From positions 1 through 29,012 of the IMG/VR virus record IMGVR_UViG_3300037488_001979: a stretch of 29,012 nucleotides of DNA; one strand, given 5' to 3'. The stretch comes from a virus. Position numbers and translations under genes: made by a program. How positions within the stretch are numbered: position 1 is the first letter of the stretch; each line of letters begins with the position of its first letter. Under the pieces are notes generated by a model that saw nothing but the letters and a program-made list of their open reading frames with translations, had not been told where the DNA came from and did not search any database. Below are positions 1 to 5,451 of this stretch, piece after piece.

Positions 1-39
1 TACGACACCCGGCCGCACGACGTGCGGGTAGACGTGTAG
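1..39 (+). CDS. C-terminal end of an upstream gene (partial)
   Basis: The first 39 bases form an open frame that ends in TAG at 37-39 and encodes the last 12 residues YDTRPHDVRVDV. The next gene starts 18 bases later behind its own AAAGGAG ribosome binding site, so this is probably the 3' end of the preceding gene of the same operon. Nothing can be said about function from 12 residues. By position it could be a late (tail or lysis) gene. Confidence 0.4.
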   Translation, partial: YDTRPHDVRVDV

Positions 40-57
40 TTTGTGAAAGGAGTCGTC

Positions 58-285
58 ATGCTCAAGACAGTCCTGATCACGATTCTCAAACCAGCCCTGT
101 ACGCAGCGATCCCCATCGTCTGCGGGCTGCTGGTCGCCATGATCAACCACACCATCACGACGTTTCATCCGAGCGGCGAGATCCAACTGCAGCTCTGGCA
201 GCTCGCTGTGATTCCATTGTTGGCCGGGCTCGCGAAACTCATCGCGCGGCTCGCGACCTGGAAGCCGGAGAAGGTCGGCAAGTGA
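58..285 (+). CDS. Small two-helix membrane protein, holin-like
   Basis: The product is 75 aa. I chose ATG 58 because GAAAGGAG lies at an ideal distance; an in-frame GTG at 43 lies upstream of that site. Residues about 4-28 (VLITILKPALYAAIPIVCGL and on) and about 47-66 (LWQLAVIPLLAGLAKLIARL) form two hydrophobic helices, followed by a short basic tail (KPEKVGK). Size, two helices and a charged C-terminus match class II holins, and the stop overlaps the next membrane-protein gene. Holins permeabilise the inner membrane to release or activate endolysin. No endolysin is visible here, so the role is inferred from topology and position; a generic small phage membrane protein is the alternative. Confidence 0.5.
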   Translation: MLKTVLITILKPALYAAIPIVCGLLVAMINHTITTFHPSGEIQLQLWQLAVIPLLAGLAKLIARLATWKPEKVGK

Positions 286-560
286 CCACCTGGGCGCCCA
301 AGCTCGGCCCGTGGTGGACCCAGGGCCGCTGGATCCACGGCTTCGTCGGCTTCGTTGTCCCGGTCGCGGCGCATGCGGTCTGGGGTTATCCCGGGCTCGG
401 CTGGGCGTCGGTCGTGGTGCTCGTGGGCGCCGTCGCGTGGGAGCTGGCCACCCCGCGGCTGGCCCGGTGGCGTCGGTGGGGTTGGCCGTTCGGCGACGTG
501 GTCGATCTCGCGGCGTTCGTGACCGGCTGGCTGGTGGCCGTGGTAGTATGCGTGCGGTAG
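282..560 (+). CDS. Small multi-spanning membrane protein (VanZ-like pattern)
   Basis: The product is 92 aa. It starts at GTG 282, overlapping the previous stop by four bases (GTGA), so translation is probably coupled. The protein is Trp-rich with about three hydrophobic stretches (residues ~19-33, ~38-55, ~71-91). A His near helix 1 (HGFVGFVVP), a Glu at the end of helix 2 (AVAWELATP) and a GD motif before helix 3 (FGDVVDLAAFVTGW) recall the sparse polar pattern of VanZ-like membrane proteins. I do not claim orthology. Together with the preceding holin-like gene it may form a membrane-acting lysis pair, but a superinfection-immunity membrane protein is equally possible. Confidence 0.5.
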   Translation: MTTWAPKLGPWWTQGRWIHGFVGFVVPVAAHAVWGYPGLGWASVVVLVGAVAWELATPRLARWRRWGWPFGDVVDLAAFVTGWLVAVVVCVR

Positions 561-563
561 CGT

Positions 564-647
564 GCGTCCGGCAGAGTAGCTGAGATCGCGAGAGCCAGTC
601 ACCAGCTTTTGGGCGCTGGGGAAAGACGGGCCGCTCTCGCCGGACGC
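564..647 (+). ncRNA. Candidate structured RNA (3'UTR or small RNA)
   Basis: Three helices can be drawn between the membrane-protein gene and the terminator hairpin. GCGTCCGGC 564-572 pairs with GCCGGACGC 639-647. GCGAGAGC 588-595 pairs with GCTCTCGC 633-640, competing for two bases of the outer arm. CCAGC 602-606 pairs with GCTGG 615-619 around an 8-nt loop. The outer seven pairs look like a tRNA acceptor stem, but there is no TTC T-loop and the inner loop is 8 nt. The strand of any RNA is unknown; plus is assumed because a terminator-like hairpin follows. Confidence 0.4.
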
Positions 648-651
648 AGTT

Positions 652-681
652 CGGCCCCGGGGCGGCGAGCCTCCGGGGCCG
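652..681. terminator. GC-rich hairpin, likely (bidirectional) terminator
   Basis: CGGCCCCGG at 652-660 is followed after 12 bases by CCGGGGCCG at 673-681, a perfect 9-bp stem. It sits exactly between the end of the plus-strand membrane genes and the end of the minus-strand RHH gene, where a bidirectional terminator would be expected. No T-tract follows on either side, so Rho assistance or a purely structural pause is possible. Confidence 0.55.
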
Positions 682-691
682 GGATGTGTGA

Positions 692-1090
692 TCAATGCTT
701 CGCCGCCGACGCCAAGCAGATGCGCTCTGTCACGAGTGGGGATATCGGGATGGGTGTACCGACTGGGATAGCCTCAGGCCAGATATCGACCAGGATCAGG
801 GTGACCGGGGCCGACATCGGCATCCACGCGCCCCCATTGACTCGGTAGGTGGTGCCGTCCAGGGACACCTCTATGGTGTCGAGCCGCCCCGACGCCTGAT
901 CCGCCAGTATCATGTCCCTCGCGCGTACGACATCCATTTCCGTCGTCATCGTCCTACCCTCCAGCGCACGCTCGCACGTGCGGACAATCCAACCACTCCG
1001 GCTGCGGTGATCTGCCGCGGCCGCCCTGTCGATCCGGGCCAAGAGATCCGCCGGCATGGTGCGGATCTCGATGCGCTTGGTCTTCGGCAT
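692..1090 (-). CDS. Ribbon-helix-helix (Arc/CopG-type) protein with C-terminal extension
   Basis: The product is 132 aa. ATG at 1090 overlaps the stop of the upstream minus-strand gene (TGATG); a GTG one codon earlier is an alternative. Residues ~4-45 (KRIEIRTMPADLLARIDRAA, then a helix reaching SGWIVRTCERALEG) follow the RHH pattern: a short beta strand for DNA contact, helix 1, a turn, and helix 2. The remaining ~85 residues contain a short beta-rich segment (DTIEVSLDGTTYRVNGGAW) of unknown role, perhaps ligand binding or oligomerisation. RHH proteins are dimeric repressors that usually bind tandem repeats in their own promoters. A direct repeat lies in the candidate promoter at 1296-1325, so autoregulation is a reasonable inference. 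Confidence 0.6.
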   Translation of the reverse strand: MPKTKRIEIRTMPADLLARIDRAAAADHRSRSGWIVRTCERALEGRTMTTEMDVVRARDMILADQASGRLDTIEVSLDGTTYRVNGGAWMPMSAPVTLILVDIWPEAIPVGTPIPISPLVTERICLASAAKH

Positions 1091-1251
1091 CACCGGGACA
1101 GATGCAGGGCGATACGCCCGCGCTCGGCCTCATCCATCGCGGCGAGGTCGCGATCGGGGACGCGCCGGGCGCGCCGGATCCAGGCCTGGCGATAGACGGA
1201 CCAGTAGGTGACGGTGCCGTCGCGGTGGCAGGTAATGTGCGGGTTTGTCAT
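1090..1251 (-). CDS. Small basic protein of 53 aa, unknown
   Basis: This short minus-strand gene starts at ATG 1249-1251, preceded (5'->3') by AAGGGGGATCCG, a good ribosome binding site, and ends at TGA 1090-1092 overlapping the RHH start. The product begins MTNPHITCHRDGTVTYWSVY and is rich in Arg, Trp and Tyr, with one Cys-x-His pair and a predicted C-terminal helix (DRDLAAMDEAERGRIALHL). No known family was recognised. Translational coupling to the RHH gene, and being first in the operon, suggest a partner or co-regulated product. It does not read like a classical toxin, but a toxin-antitoxin-like arrangement with the RHH protein cannot be excluded. Confidence 0.6.
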   Translation of the reverse strand: MTNPHITCHRDGTVTYWSVYRQAWIRRARRVPDRDLAAMDEAERGRIALHLSR

Positions 1252-1537
1252 CGGATCCCCCTTGCTCGCCGGCGGACCATCCCGCCGACGAGAGAATAGT
1301 ACGGCAGATGTACGGCAGATGTCCAGCGTATTCTTTCATCGGGCGAAAAATAGTCTGCAATCCGTTGCGCGACAACGCTCTGCCCGCAAGTGTGTCGGCT
1401 GGTCTGGGGGATGCGAGCCCGGACGGTGGGCGCGACGGTACCGCCCCATGGCGCAGCGGGCGCCGCCACGTGCGTTGCGCGGGGCGCCCCGTGCCTGGGT
1501 CATCCCGGGGCGGGATCGAGCCGCTACGGGGCTTGGG
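1252..1537. other. Non-coding interval between the 53-aa gene and the lipoprotein gene
   Basis: This ~290-bp stretch holds the candidate promoter/operator at 1296-1325, a GC palindrome CGGGGCGCCCCG at 1480-1491, and a short hairpin ATCCCG-GGG-CGGGAT at 1502-1516. The hairpin lies about 20 bp downstream of the lipoprotein stop and could be a weak terminator for it. Frames are open on both strands here but are Arg/Pro-rich composition artefacts with no ribosome binding sites. I see no further gene. Confidence 0.4.
1296..1325 (-). promoter_or_regulatory. Candidate promoter with direct-repeat operator for the minus-strand operon
   Basis: Read on the minus strand, TGGACA (plus 1320-1325) is separated by 18 bp from TACTAT (plus 1296-1301), a fair sigma70-like pair about 45 bp upstream of the ATG at 1251. 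The spacer and -10 overlap two exact tandem copies of an 11-mer (plus ACGGCAGATGT at 1301-1311 and 1312-1322). An 11-bp direct repeat, about one helical turn, between -35 and -10 is a classic layout for a dimeric repressor bound side by side, and the operon encodes an RHH protein. Inference from sequence only. Confidence 0.4.
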
Positions 1538-1909
1538 TCACGGCCCAGCCGCTGCAGCCGCGCCGGCGGCGACCAGTCCACCAAACGCCAGGCTGATCCA
1601 TGGCACCTTGGCTCGCGTCTTGACATCCTGGTCGGCCTCACTGAGGTTGGCCAAACCAACCACGCCAGCCGTTGCCAGAGCCACCCCGGCGATCACGACT
1701 CCGGTCCGGGTCGCGCGGGACTGGCGACGGAGCTCGGCCAGCTCTCGGTGTAGCGCGAGGTCTGCGCCCGTGGGAGCTGGGCCAACCGACGGAAGCACTG
1801 CCGAGGTACGTGGCGGCGGCGCGCCAAACTCACGGCGGGTCGGGCCGACCGAGGCGCAGCCGGACGCCAGGATTGCCGCGCAAACGCTGGCGAAAACGAG
1901 GCGACGCAT
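1538..1909 (-). CDS. Phage-encoded lipoprotein
   Basis: The product is 123 aa. ATG at 1909 was chosen because GAAGGAGG lies 7 bases upstream and because translation then opens with a textbook lipoprotein signal, MRRLVFASVCAAILASGCAS, with lipobox LASGC and Cys at residue 18. Longer in-frame starts would destroy the signal. The mature part has a Pro-rich stretch, a helical region (LALHRELAELRRQ), a second hydrophobic segment (TGVVIAGVALATAGVVGLA) and a small Gly/Ala-rich hydrophobic end. It should be lipidated and exported. Known phage lipoproteins include outer-membrane spanins and superinfection-exclusion proteins. The second hydrophobic segment is atypical for an o-spanin. The lone minus-strand position between two RHH genes favours an independently expressed moron (inference). 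Confidence 0.65.
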   Translation of the reverse strand: MRRLVFASVCAAILASGCASVGPTRREFGAPPPRTSAVLPSVGPAPTGADLALHRELAELRRQSRATRTGVVIAGVALATAGVVGLANLSEADQDVKTRAKVPWISLAFGGLVAAGAAAAAGP

Positions 1910-2100
1910 GGTCAGTCCTCCTTCGATGGCGTTCTCCCTTCTGAAAGGCAACACAATTCCCGACATGGGCCCTCCGTTGTCGCAACTGCTCATGCTTCCC
2001 CCACGCCGAACCCAGCAAGACCATCGTCCTACCAACAATCGGTACCAGTCAACAAAAATACATGTTGACAGGACTAGTGCTGTCCGATACCATTCAGTAC
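1910..2100. other. Divergent intergenic region (lipoprotein / RHH gene)
   Basis: This 191-bp region separates divergent genes. Its right part holds the plus-strand promoter (2065-2093), the 16-bp operator-like palindrome and a perfect inverted repeat GTCAACA 2048-2054 / TGTTGAC 2063-2069. That repeat places TTGACA on the plus strand back to back with TTGACT (plus 2047-2052) on the minus strand, so two -35 elements may diverge from one centre. No good minus-strand -10 is visible at the right distance, so the lipoprotein promoter remains unassigned. The base composition is visibly more AT-rich than the surrounding genes. Confidence 0.45.
2065..2093 (+). promoter_or_regulatory. Strong sigma70-like promoter with embedded operator palindrome
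   Basis: TTGACA (2065-2070) is a perfect -35, followed by 17 bp and TACCAT (2088-2093) as -10. Overlapping it, ACAGGACTAGTGCTGT (2068-2083) is a palindrome with one mismatched pair (ACAG-N-ACTAGT-N-CTGT). Transcription should begin near 2099-2101, which is the ATG of the downstream RHH gene. Occupation of the palindrome would block RNA polymerase, so repression by one of the two RHH proteins is likely (inference). Confidence 0.6.
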
Positions 2101-2463
2101 ATGGAACAAGTACTCATCGGTTTCCGCGGGCCGCGGGCCGTTCGCAAGGCTCTTCGCCGCGCCGCAATGGAAGCGAACCAGACGCTCGGGGAGTTTGTCC
2201 TCGGGCGTTTCGACGACGTGTTGCGGACCGCCGAACCCAGCAGTTCAGTTGGTCCGCGTTCCCGCCCTCCCCGGCCCCGAGGTGAGAAGCCCCGGCCCGG
2301 CGGAGGGCGGTCCGCATCTCCCCCGCAAGGGAGCATCCCCGCCGCGGAATGCCCGCGCGCCGCGGCGGTCCCCCTGTGTGACGAGCCTTCCGCGCCTCCC
2401 GTGGACGGCTCACTCCGACCCGGCCGGCGAGTTGCTGCGCCGGCCGGGTCTCCAATCCCCTGA
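2101..2463 (+). CDS. Small RHH-like DNA-binding protein, probably leaderless
   Basis: From ATG 2101 the product is 120 aa. Residues ~1-42 (EQVLIGFRGPRAVRKALRRA, then ANQTLGEFVLGRFDDVL) fit the RHH fold: beta strand, helix, the N-Q-T-L-G-E-F turn typical of Arc/CopG-like proteins, and a second helix. The last ~75 residues are Pro/Arg/Gly-rich low complexity and run through a strong hairpin (2417-2450), so the tail may be little conserved. No Shine-Dalgarno site is possible, because the promoter -10 ends 8 bases before the ATG. The first gene behind the strongest promoter in the window is probably the early regulator. A real but shorter protein with an unnoticed sequencing error in the tail is possible. 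Confidence 0.5.
   Translation: MEQVLIGFRGPRAVRKALRRAAMEANQTLGEFVLGRFDDVLRTAEPSSSVGPRSRPPRPRGEKPRPGGGRSASPPQGSIPAAECPRAAAVPLCDEPSAPPVDGSLRPGRRVAAPAGSPIP
2417..2450 (+). terminator. Perfect 13-bp hairpin, terminator or attenuator
   Basis: GACCCGGCCGGCG (2417-2429) and CGCCGGCCGGGTC (2438-2450) form a perfect 13-bp stem with an 8-nt loop. It overlaps the 3' end of the RHH reading frame and lies upstream of the early operon, with no T-tract. If it stops transcription, it would attenuate everything downstream, as expected at an early-operon antitermination or attenuation point (inference). Confidence 0.5.
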
Positions 2464-2469
2464 GCCTCG

Positions 2470-2493
2470 CCGGTCGTGAGCAACCACGGCCGG
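2470..2493 (+). promoter_or_regulatory. Second hairpin abutting the Shine-Dalgarno site of the next gene
   Basis: CCGGTCGTG (2470-2478) pairs with CACGGCCGG (2485-2493), 9 bp with one T-G wobble, around the loop AGCAAC. The AGGAGGG ribosome binding site starts at the very next base (2494). Stacked behind the hairpin at 2417-2450, it could influence ribosome access or form part of an attenuator. Confidence 0.4.
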
Positions 2494-2503
2494 AGGAGGG
2501 ACC

Positions 2504-2920
2504 ATGCCAGAACCATCCCCGCGCGCACGTGAGCTGCGCATCTCGGAGCCGGGCGTCCGGCGGCTCCAGACCGCCATCGAGTCGATCTGTGGCGCTGAGT
2601 CGCTGATCCGGCGCGGAGTCAACGCGGACTCCAGCCGGGCTGTCCACACCGGGCTCGACGTGATCCGCCGGGCGCTCCCGGCGATCGCCGATGTCCTGCT
2701 GTTCGCGCGGCCGGCGGACATCCGGCCCGAGCTGAGCGTGGCCTACCTGCACCAGGCGTCCGACGACCTGGTCGCGGTGGAGCAGACCGCCAGGATCCGG
2801 GGGCTGGACGACATCGCGGCCCGGATCCATCGGGTCGAGACGATGCTCGATGCGGTCGCCAACATCCTCCCCGCGCACGAGGCGGCCGTCGCCGAGGCGA
2901 ACGCGGGGGTGAGGCCGTGA
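2504..2920 (+). CDS. Helical hypothetical protein
   Basis: The product is 138 aa, with ATG behind CGGAGGAGGGACC. The sequence is almost entirely amphipathic helix (VRRLQTAIESICGAESLIRR, VHTGLDVIRRALPAIADVLL, IAARIHRVETMLDAVANILP), with no membrane segment, cysteine motif or recognised catalytic signature. It is first in the early operon after the attenuator-like hairpins, and its stop overlaps the next start (GTGA). Early-operon proteins of this kind often act against host functions or regulate transcription, but the sequence gives no direct evidence. I do not recognise a family. Confidence 0.7.
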   Translation: MPEPSPRARELRISEPGVRRLQTAIESICGAESLIRRGVNADSSRAVHTGLDVIRRALPAIADVLLFARPADIRPELSVAYLHQASDDLVAVEQTARIRGLDDIAARIHRVETMLDAVANILPAHEAAVAEANAGVRP

Positions 2921-3279
2921 GCGGCCTGGAGCAGCCCCAGGGCGACGATCCGCGGGGGGGCGTCGTCGGGTCGGATGAGCGGCGGGACGCTAGGCGCCTG
3001 TGCCTCGTCTGCGACGAGTGGCGACCGTGCCGCGAGGACCACTACGAGGACGACTACTGCCGCGAGGACTGGGCGGAACAGTACCCGGGCGTTCCGTGGG
3101 GCGAGGACCCGCGGCCAGAAACGGACGAACCGGCGCCGGACTACAGCGAGGAAGAGACGGTGGTGGGAGTCGTAGCTGCGGCGTGTGCGAGAGCGGCACG
3201 ACTCGATCGAGAGGCCAAGGACCGGGCGGACTACTTCGAGGATCGGGAGCGGGATGACGCGGGTCTCCCGCGCGAGTGA
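2917..3279 (+). CDS. Acidic protein with a Cys cluster (possible zinc-binding)
   Basis: The product is 120 aa from GTG 2917 (GTGA overlap with the upstream stop). Residues ~28-48 (LCLVCDEWRPCREDHYEDDYC) hold a CxxC pair plus two more cysteines and a His, set in a strongly acidic region rich in Asp and Glu. This is compatible with a small zinc-binding site. The C-terminal third (VVGVVAAACARAARLDREAK) is helical. There is no membrane segment or known enzyme motif. The acidity suggests a DNA-mimic or protein-interaction role, which is speculation. Downstream are 95 non-coding bases with only a weak 5-bp hairpin before the recombinase gene. Confidence 0.65.
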   Translation: MSGLEQPQGDDPRGGVVGSDERRDARRLCLVCDEWRPCREDHYEDDYCREDWAEQYPGVPWGEDPRPETDEPAPDYSEEETVVGVVAAACARAARLDREAKDRADYFEDRERDDAGLPRE

Positions 3280-3374
3280 CGTTGTGGCGCCCGGCACGGC
3301 TGACCCCCTGCCGAGACCCGCCGAACGTCCGCGTCGTGGTGCTGGGGTGGCGCGGAGACTGAAAGGGGAAAACG

Positions 3375-4490
3375 ATGGGACTCCTGAGAGAAGCGACCGA
3401 CGATGCCGCGCTGGCAAAAGTCGGCATCATGGGATTGCAGGGCAGCGGGAAGACCTTCACTTCCACGCTCATTGCGATCGGGCTGCACAAGCACATCGGA
3501 TCGAAGAAACCAGTAGCGTTCCTTTCAACCGAGCCGGGCGTTGACTACGTCAAGCACAAGTTCACCGCGGCTGGAGTCAAGCTGCTGGTGGCCAAGACCA
3601 AGAGCTTCGTCGATGCACTGACGTTCATGGACGAAGCCGAGCGAGCTTCCGACATCTTCATCATCGACAGCGCCACGCATTTGTGGGTGGAACTGTGCGC
3701 GTCGCATCTTCGCAAGATCAACTCCAACCGAAGGCAGCCGATCACCAAGTTGGAGTTTCAGCATTGGGCCGAAGTCAAGTCGGTATGGTCGCGGTTCACC
3801 GATCGGTTTCTCGATGTGAAGTGCCACGCCATCGTCTGCGGGCGCCTCGGGTACGTCTACGAATTCCAGAAGGAAGACGAAGACAGCAAGAAGGAGCTCG
3901 TCAAGGTCGCTACGAAGATGAAGGCCGAGGGCGAGTTCGGTTACGAGCCGTCGCTCCTCATCGAAATGGACAAGATCCAGACCGGGCCGAACCTCGGTCC
4001 TTCCAAGAAGGCCGGCACGGCCGAGCGTCTCGTGCGCGTGCGGGCGTTCGTCCACAAGGACCGATTCGACACCATTGATGGGATGATGTTTGAGGACCCC
4101 ACGTTTGAAAACTTCCTCCCTCACTTTTCTATGCTCCACATCGGCGGCGCGCACGTCGTAGAGGATCCCGGAAAGTCATCCGAGGGACTATTCAGCGCCG
4201 AAGGCAATGGGGAGTGGACCCGAGAGAAGCGAGCGCGCGAACGGTGGTGTGAGGAGATAGCAGGGCTTTTCACCATGTACAAGCCGGGGCAGACAGCCTC
4301 GGAGAAGGCCGAGAAGGCCAAGCTCTTGCAGGAAGTCTTCGGGACTACGGCATGGACAGCGATTCAGAACACGAGAAGCGACGCCATCCGTGCCGGATAC
4401 TACGCGCTGAAGGCCAAGGTTGCGCCAGACGGACCCGATCCGGTTGAGGCGGTTGAGGCCGGCGAGACCACAACAGAAGGAGCCGAGTGA
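3375..4490 (+). CDS. Sak4-like RecA-fold ATPase (AAA_24)
   Basis: The product is 371 aa, with ATG behind GAAAGGGG. It has Walker A at residues 20-27 (GLQGSGKT) and Walker B at about 94-98 (IFIID). The N-terminal ~230 residues follow the phage AAA_24/Sak4 pattern: P-loop, STEPG after strand 2, IIDSATHLW. The C-terminal ~140 residues (KAEGEFGYEPSLLIEMDKIQ onward) are a lineage-specific extension with lysine-rich helices. Sak4 proteins are RecA-like phage recombinases that promote single-strand annealing and depend on an SSB. The next gene, overlapping by one base, encodes an SSB-like protein, a strong contextual match. A role in phage DNA recombination or replication repair in the cytoplasm is likely. 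Confidence 0.75.
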   Translation: MGLLREATDDAALAKVGIMGLQGSGKTFTSTLIAIGLHKHIGSKKPVAFLSTEPGVDYVKHKFTAAGVKLLVAKTKSFVDALTFMDEAERASDIFIIDSATHLWVELCASHLRKINSNRRQPITKLEFQHWAEVKSVWSRFTDRFLDVKCHAIVCGRLGYVYEFQKEDEDSKKELVKVATKMKAEGEFGYEPSLLIEMDKIQTGPNLGPSKKAGTAERLVRVRAFVHKDRFDTIDGMMFEDPTFENFLPHFSMLHIGGAHVVEDPGKSSEGLFSAEGNGEWTREKRARERWCEEIAGLFTMYKPGQTASEKAEKAKLLQEVFGTTAWTAIQNTRSDAIRAGYYALKAKVAPDGPDPVEAVEAGETTTEGAE

Positions 4491-4900
4491 TGTACGATGA
4501 TGGAGACCTGAACTATAACCCGAGCGACGCGGACCCGTGCTTCCCCGCTATCGACGTTCGGGCGTCGCTCCAGTCGTTCAAGATCATAGACCGTGAGGGC
4601 GGGAAAATGTACGTCCTCACGTTCAGCGCGACCGACGGACGGGTTACGCGCGAGGTAAGCGAGTGCATCATCATGCCGAAGTTTCTTTGGAAGATCAAAC
4701 GCTACGCCTACGCGATCGGAGCGGGCGAGGCGTTTGAAGCGGGGACGTTCAAGCTTCGCGACCAGTTCGGGAAGCCCGTGACCCTGTCGCTAATCGTTGA
4801 CGAGGGCAAGGGAACGCCACGGAACTTCATCGCGGAATACAAGCCGGCCGTGCCGGCAGAGCAGCCGATGGTAGACCCAGGCGGCGATCTGCCGTTCTAG
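4490..4900 (+). CDS. SSB-like single-strand DNA-binding protein, Sak4 partner
   Basis: The product is 136 aa. ATG 4490 overlaps the preceding stop as TGATG, with AAGGAG upstream; the GTG one codon earlier is less likely. The protein is beta-rich in its centre (ASLQSFKIIDREGGKMYVLT, FLWKIKRYAYA) and ends in an acidic stretch closing with GGDLPF. That resembles the SSB C-terminal tip (DDDIPF) that recruits partner proteins. The family is close to DUF669-type phage proteins that accompany Sak4 or Erf recombinases. It probably coats ssDNA and loads the upstream ATPase. The fold is inferred from pattern, not from a structural match. Confidence 0.65.
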   Translation: MYDDGDLNYNPSDADPCFPAIDVRASLQSFKIIDREGGKMYVLTFSATDGRVTREVSECIIMPKFLWKIKRYAYAIGAGEAFEAGTFKLRDQFGKPVTLSLIVDEGKGTPRNFIAEYKPAVPAEQPMVDPGGDLPF

Positions 4901-4910
4901 ACCACGTGTG

Positions 4911-4967
4911 CCTGGGGCTCGCATAACCGGGAAACGCCCGGAGGGTATGGCATTTGCGAGCCCCGGG
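4911..4967 (+). promoter_or_regulatory. Nested stem-loop element A in an intergenic region
   Basis: GGGGCTCGCA (4914-4923) pairs with TGCGAGCCCC (4955-4964), and the stem extends outward to about 13 bp with one wobble (CCT / GGG). Inside the loop CCGGG (4927-4931) pairs with CCCGG (4937-4941) around AAACG. The whole element fills most of the 92-bp gap between the SSB-like gene and the next ribosome binding site. It could terminate or attenuate, or be a structured 5'UTR or protein-binding RNA. Confidence 0.45.
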
Positions 4968-4992
4968 CTTCTACAAACAGGAGGGACACGAG

Positions 4993-5451
4993 ATGGAGTT
5001 TACGTGGGTTACTAAGAGGTCCAGGGCAGGCCACGTCAGGGCTGCGAATGAGGCCGGGACGATGTCTGTCTACACGACCAAGAAGGGCGGCGGGAAGGAT
5101 GTTCGTCTGAGCATTAGCATACGACGAGACATCGTCACGACCGCCGGGATGTCCAGCCATGACTTCGTTCAGTTCGGCTACAACAGCGACCGCCTAGCAA
5201 TCAAGATCAGCACTGACGGCAAGGGTGCGAGGCTGTCCCCGAAGGTGTCGGGAAAGCACAACGGAAGCAGGCTCCGCTGTACGTTCTGTGTGACCAGTGA
5301 GTTCCCGGAGTGTTTCAGGGCTAGGGCGTTGGCCGTTCCGATTCTGGACGTTCAGACAGGACCAGGAATCATCATGTTCTCAGCGAGGTCGGCCGATGCG
5401 TGGGCGAACAGTGGTCGGCAACTTGAACTCATTCAGGGGGTGTCCAAATGA
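4993..5451 (+). CDS. Conserved-looking hypothetical protein, beta-rich
   Basis: The product is 152 aa. I chose ATG 4993 for the AGGAGGG site 9 bases upstream; an in-frame ATG at 4954 lies inside the stem-loop element. The middle (VRLSISIRRDIVTTAGMSSH, FVQFGYNSDRLAIKISTDGK) reads as a string of short beta strands with an AbrB-like cadence (basic strand, small hydrophobic turn, D-x-V-x-F), but the match is too weak to assign. It has two Cys and no membrane segment. It sits in the DNA-metabolism operon and overlaps the next start (ATGA). The function is unknown; a DNA-binding or nucleoprotein role is a guess. Confidence 0.65.
   Translation: MEFTWVTKRSRAGHVRAANEAGTMSVYTTKKGGGKDVRLSISIRRDIVTTAGMSSHDFVQFGYNSDRLAIKISTDGKGARLSPKVSGKHNGSRLRCTFCVTSEFPECFRARALAVPILDVQTGPGIIMFSARSADAWANSGRQLELIQGVSK

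Noticed and set aside
564-647. A tRNA gene
   Set aside because: The outer stem resembles an acceptor stem, but there is no T-arm with TTC, the inner loop is 8 nt, and D-arm spacing is wrong. Kept only as a structured-RNA candidate.
1301-1322. CRISPR-like repeat
   Set aside because: Only two copies of 11 bp with no spacer between them. Consistent with an operator, not an array.
1538-1909. o-spanin assignment for the lipoprotein
   Set aside because: It has a proper lipobox, but also a second hydrophobic segment and no i-spanin partner next to it. Function left open.
1245-2285. A 346-codon plus-strand open frame across the minus-strand lipoprotein
   Set aside because: No ribosome binding site and Arg/Pro-rich low complexity. 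It covers the promoter region and two convincing minus-strand genes.
2195-2479. An alternative frame overlapping the tail of the first RHH gene
   Set aside because: Pro/Arg-rich, starts inside the RHH domain without a ribosome site and crosses the 13-bp hairpin. No domain can be recognised.
3280-3374. Terminator or promoter between the acidic protein and the Sak4-like gene
   Set aside because: Only a 5-bp stem with a long loop and no -35/-10 pair could be found. Not supported.
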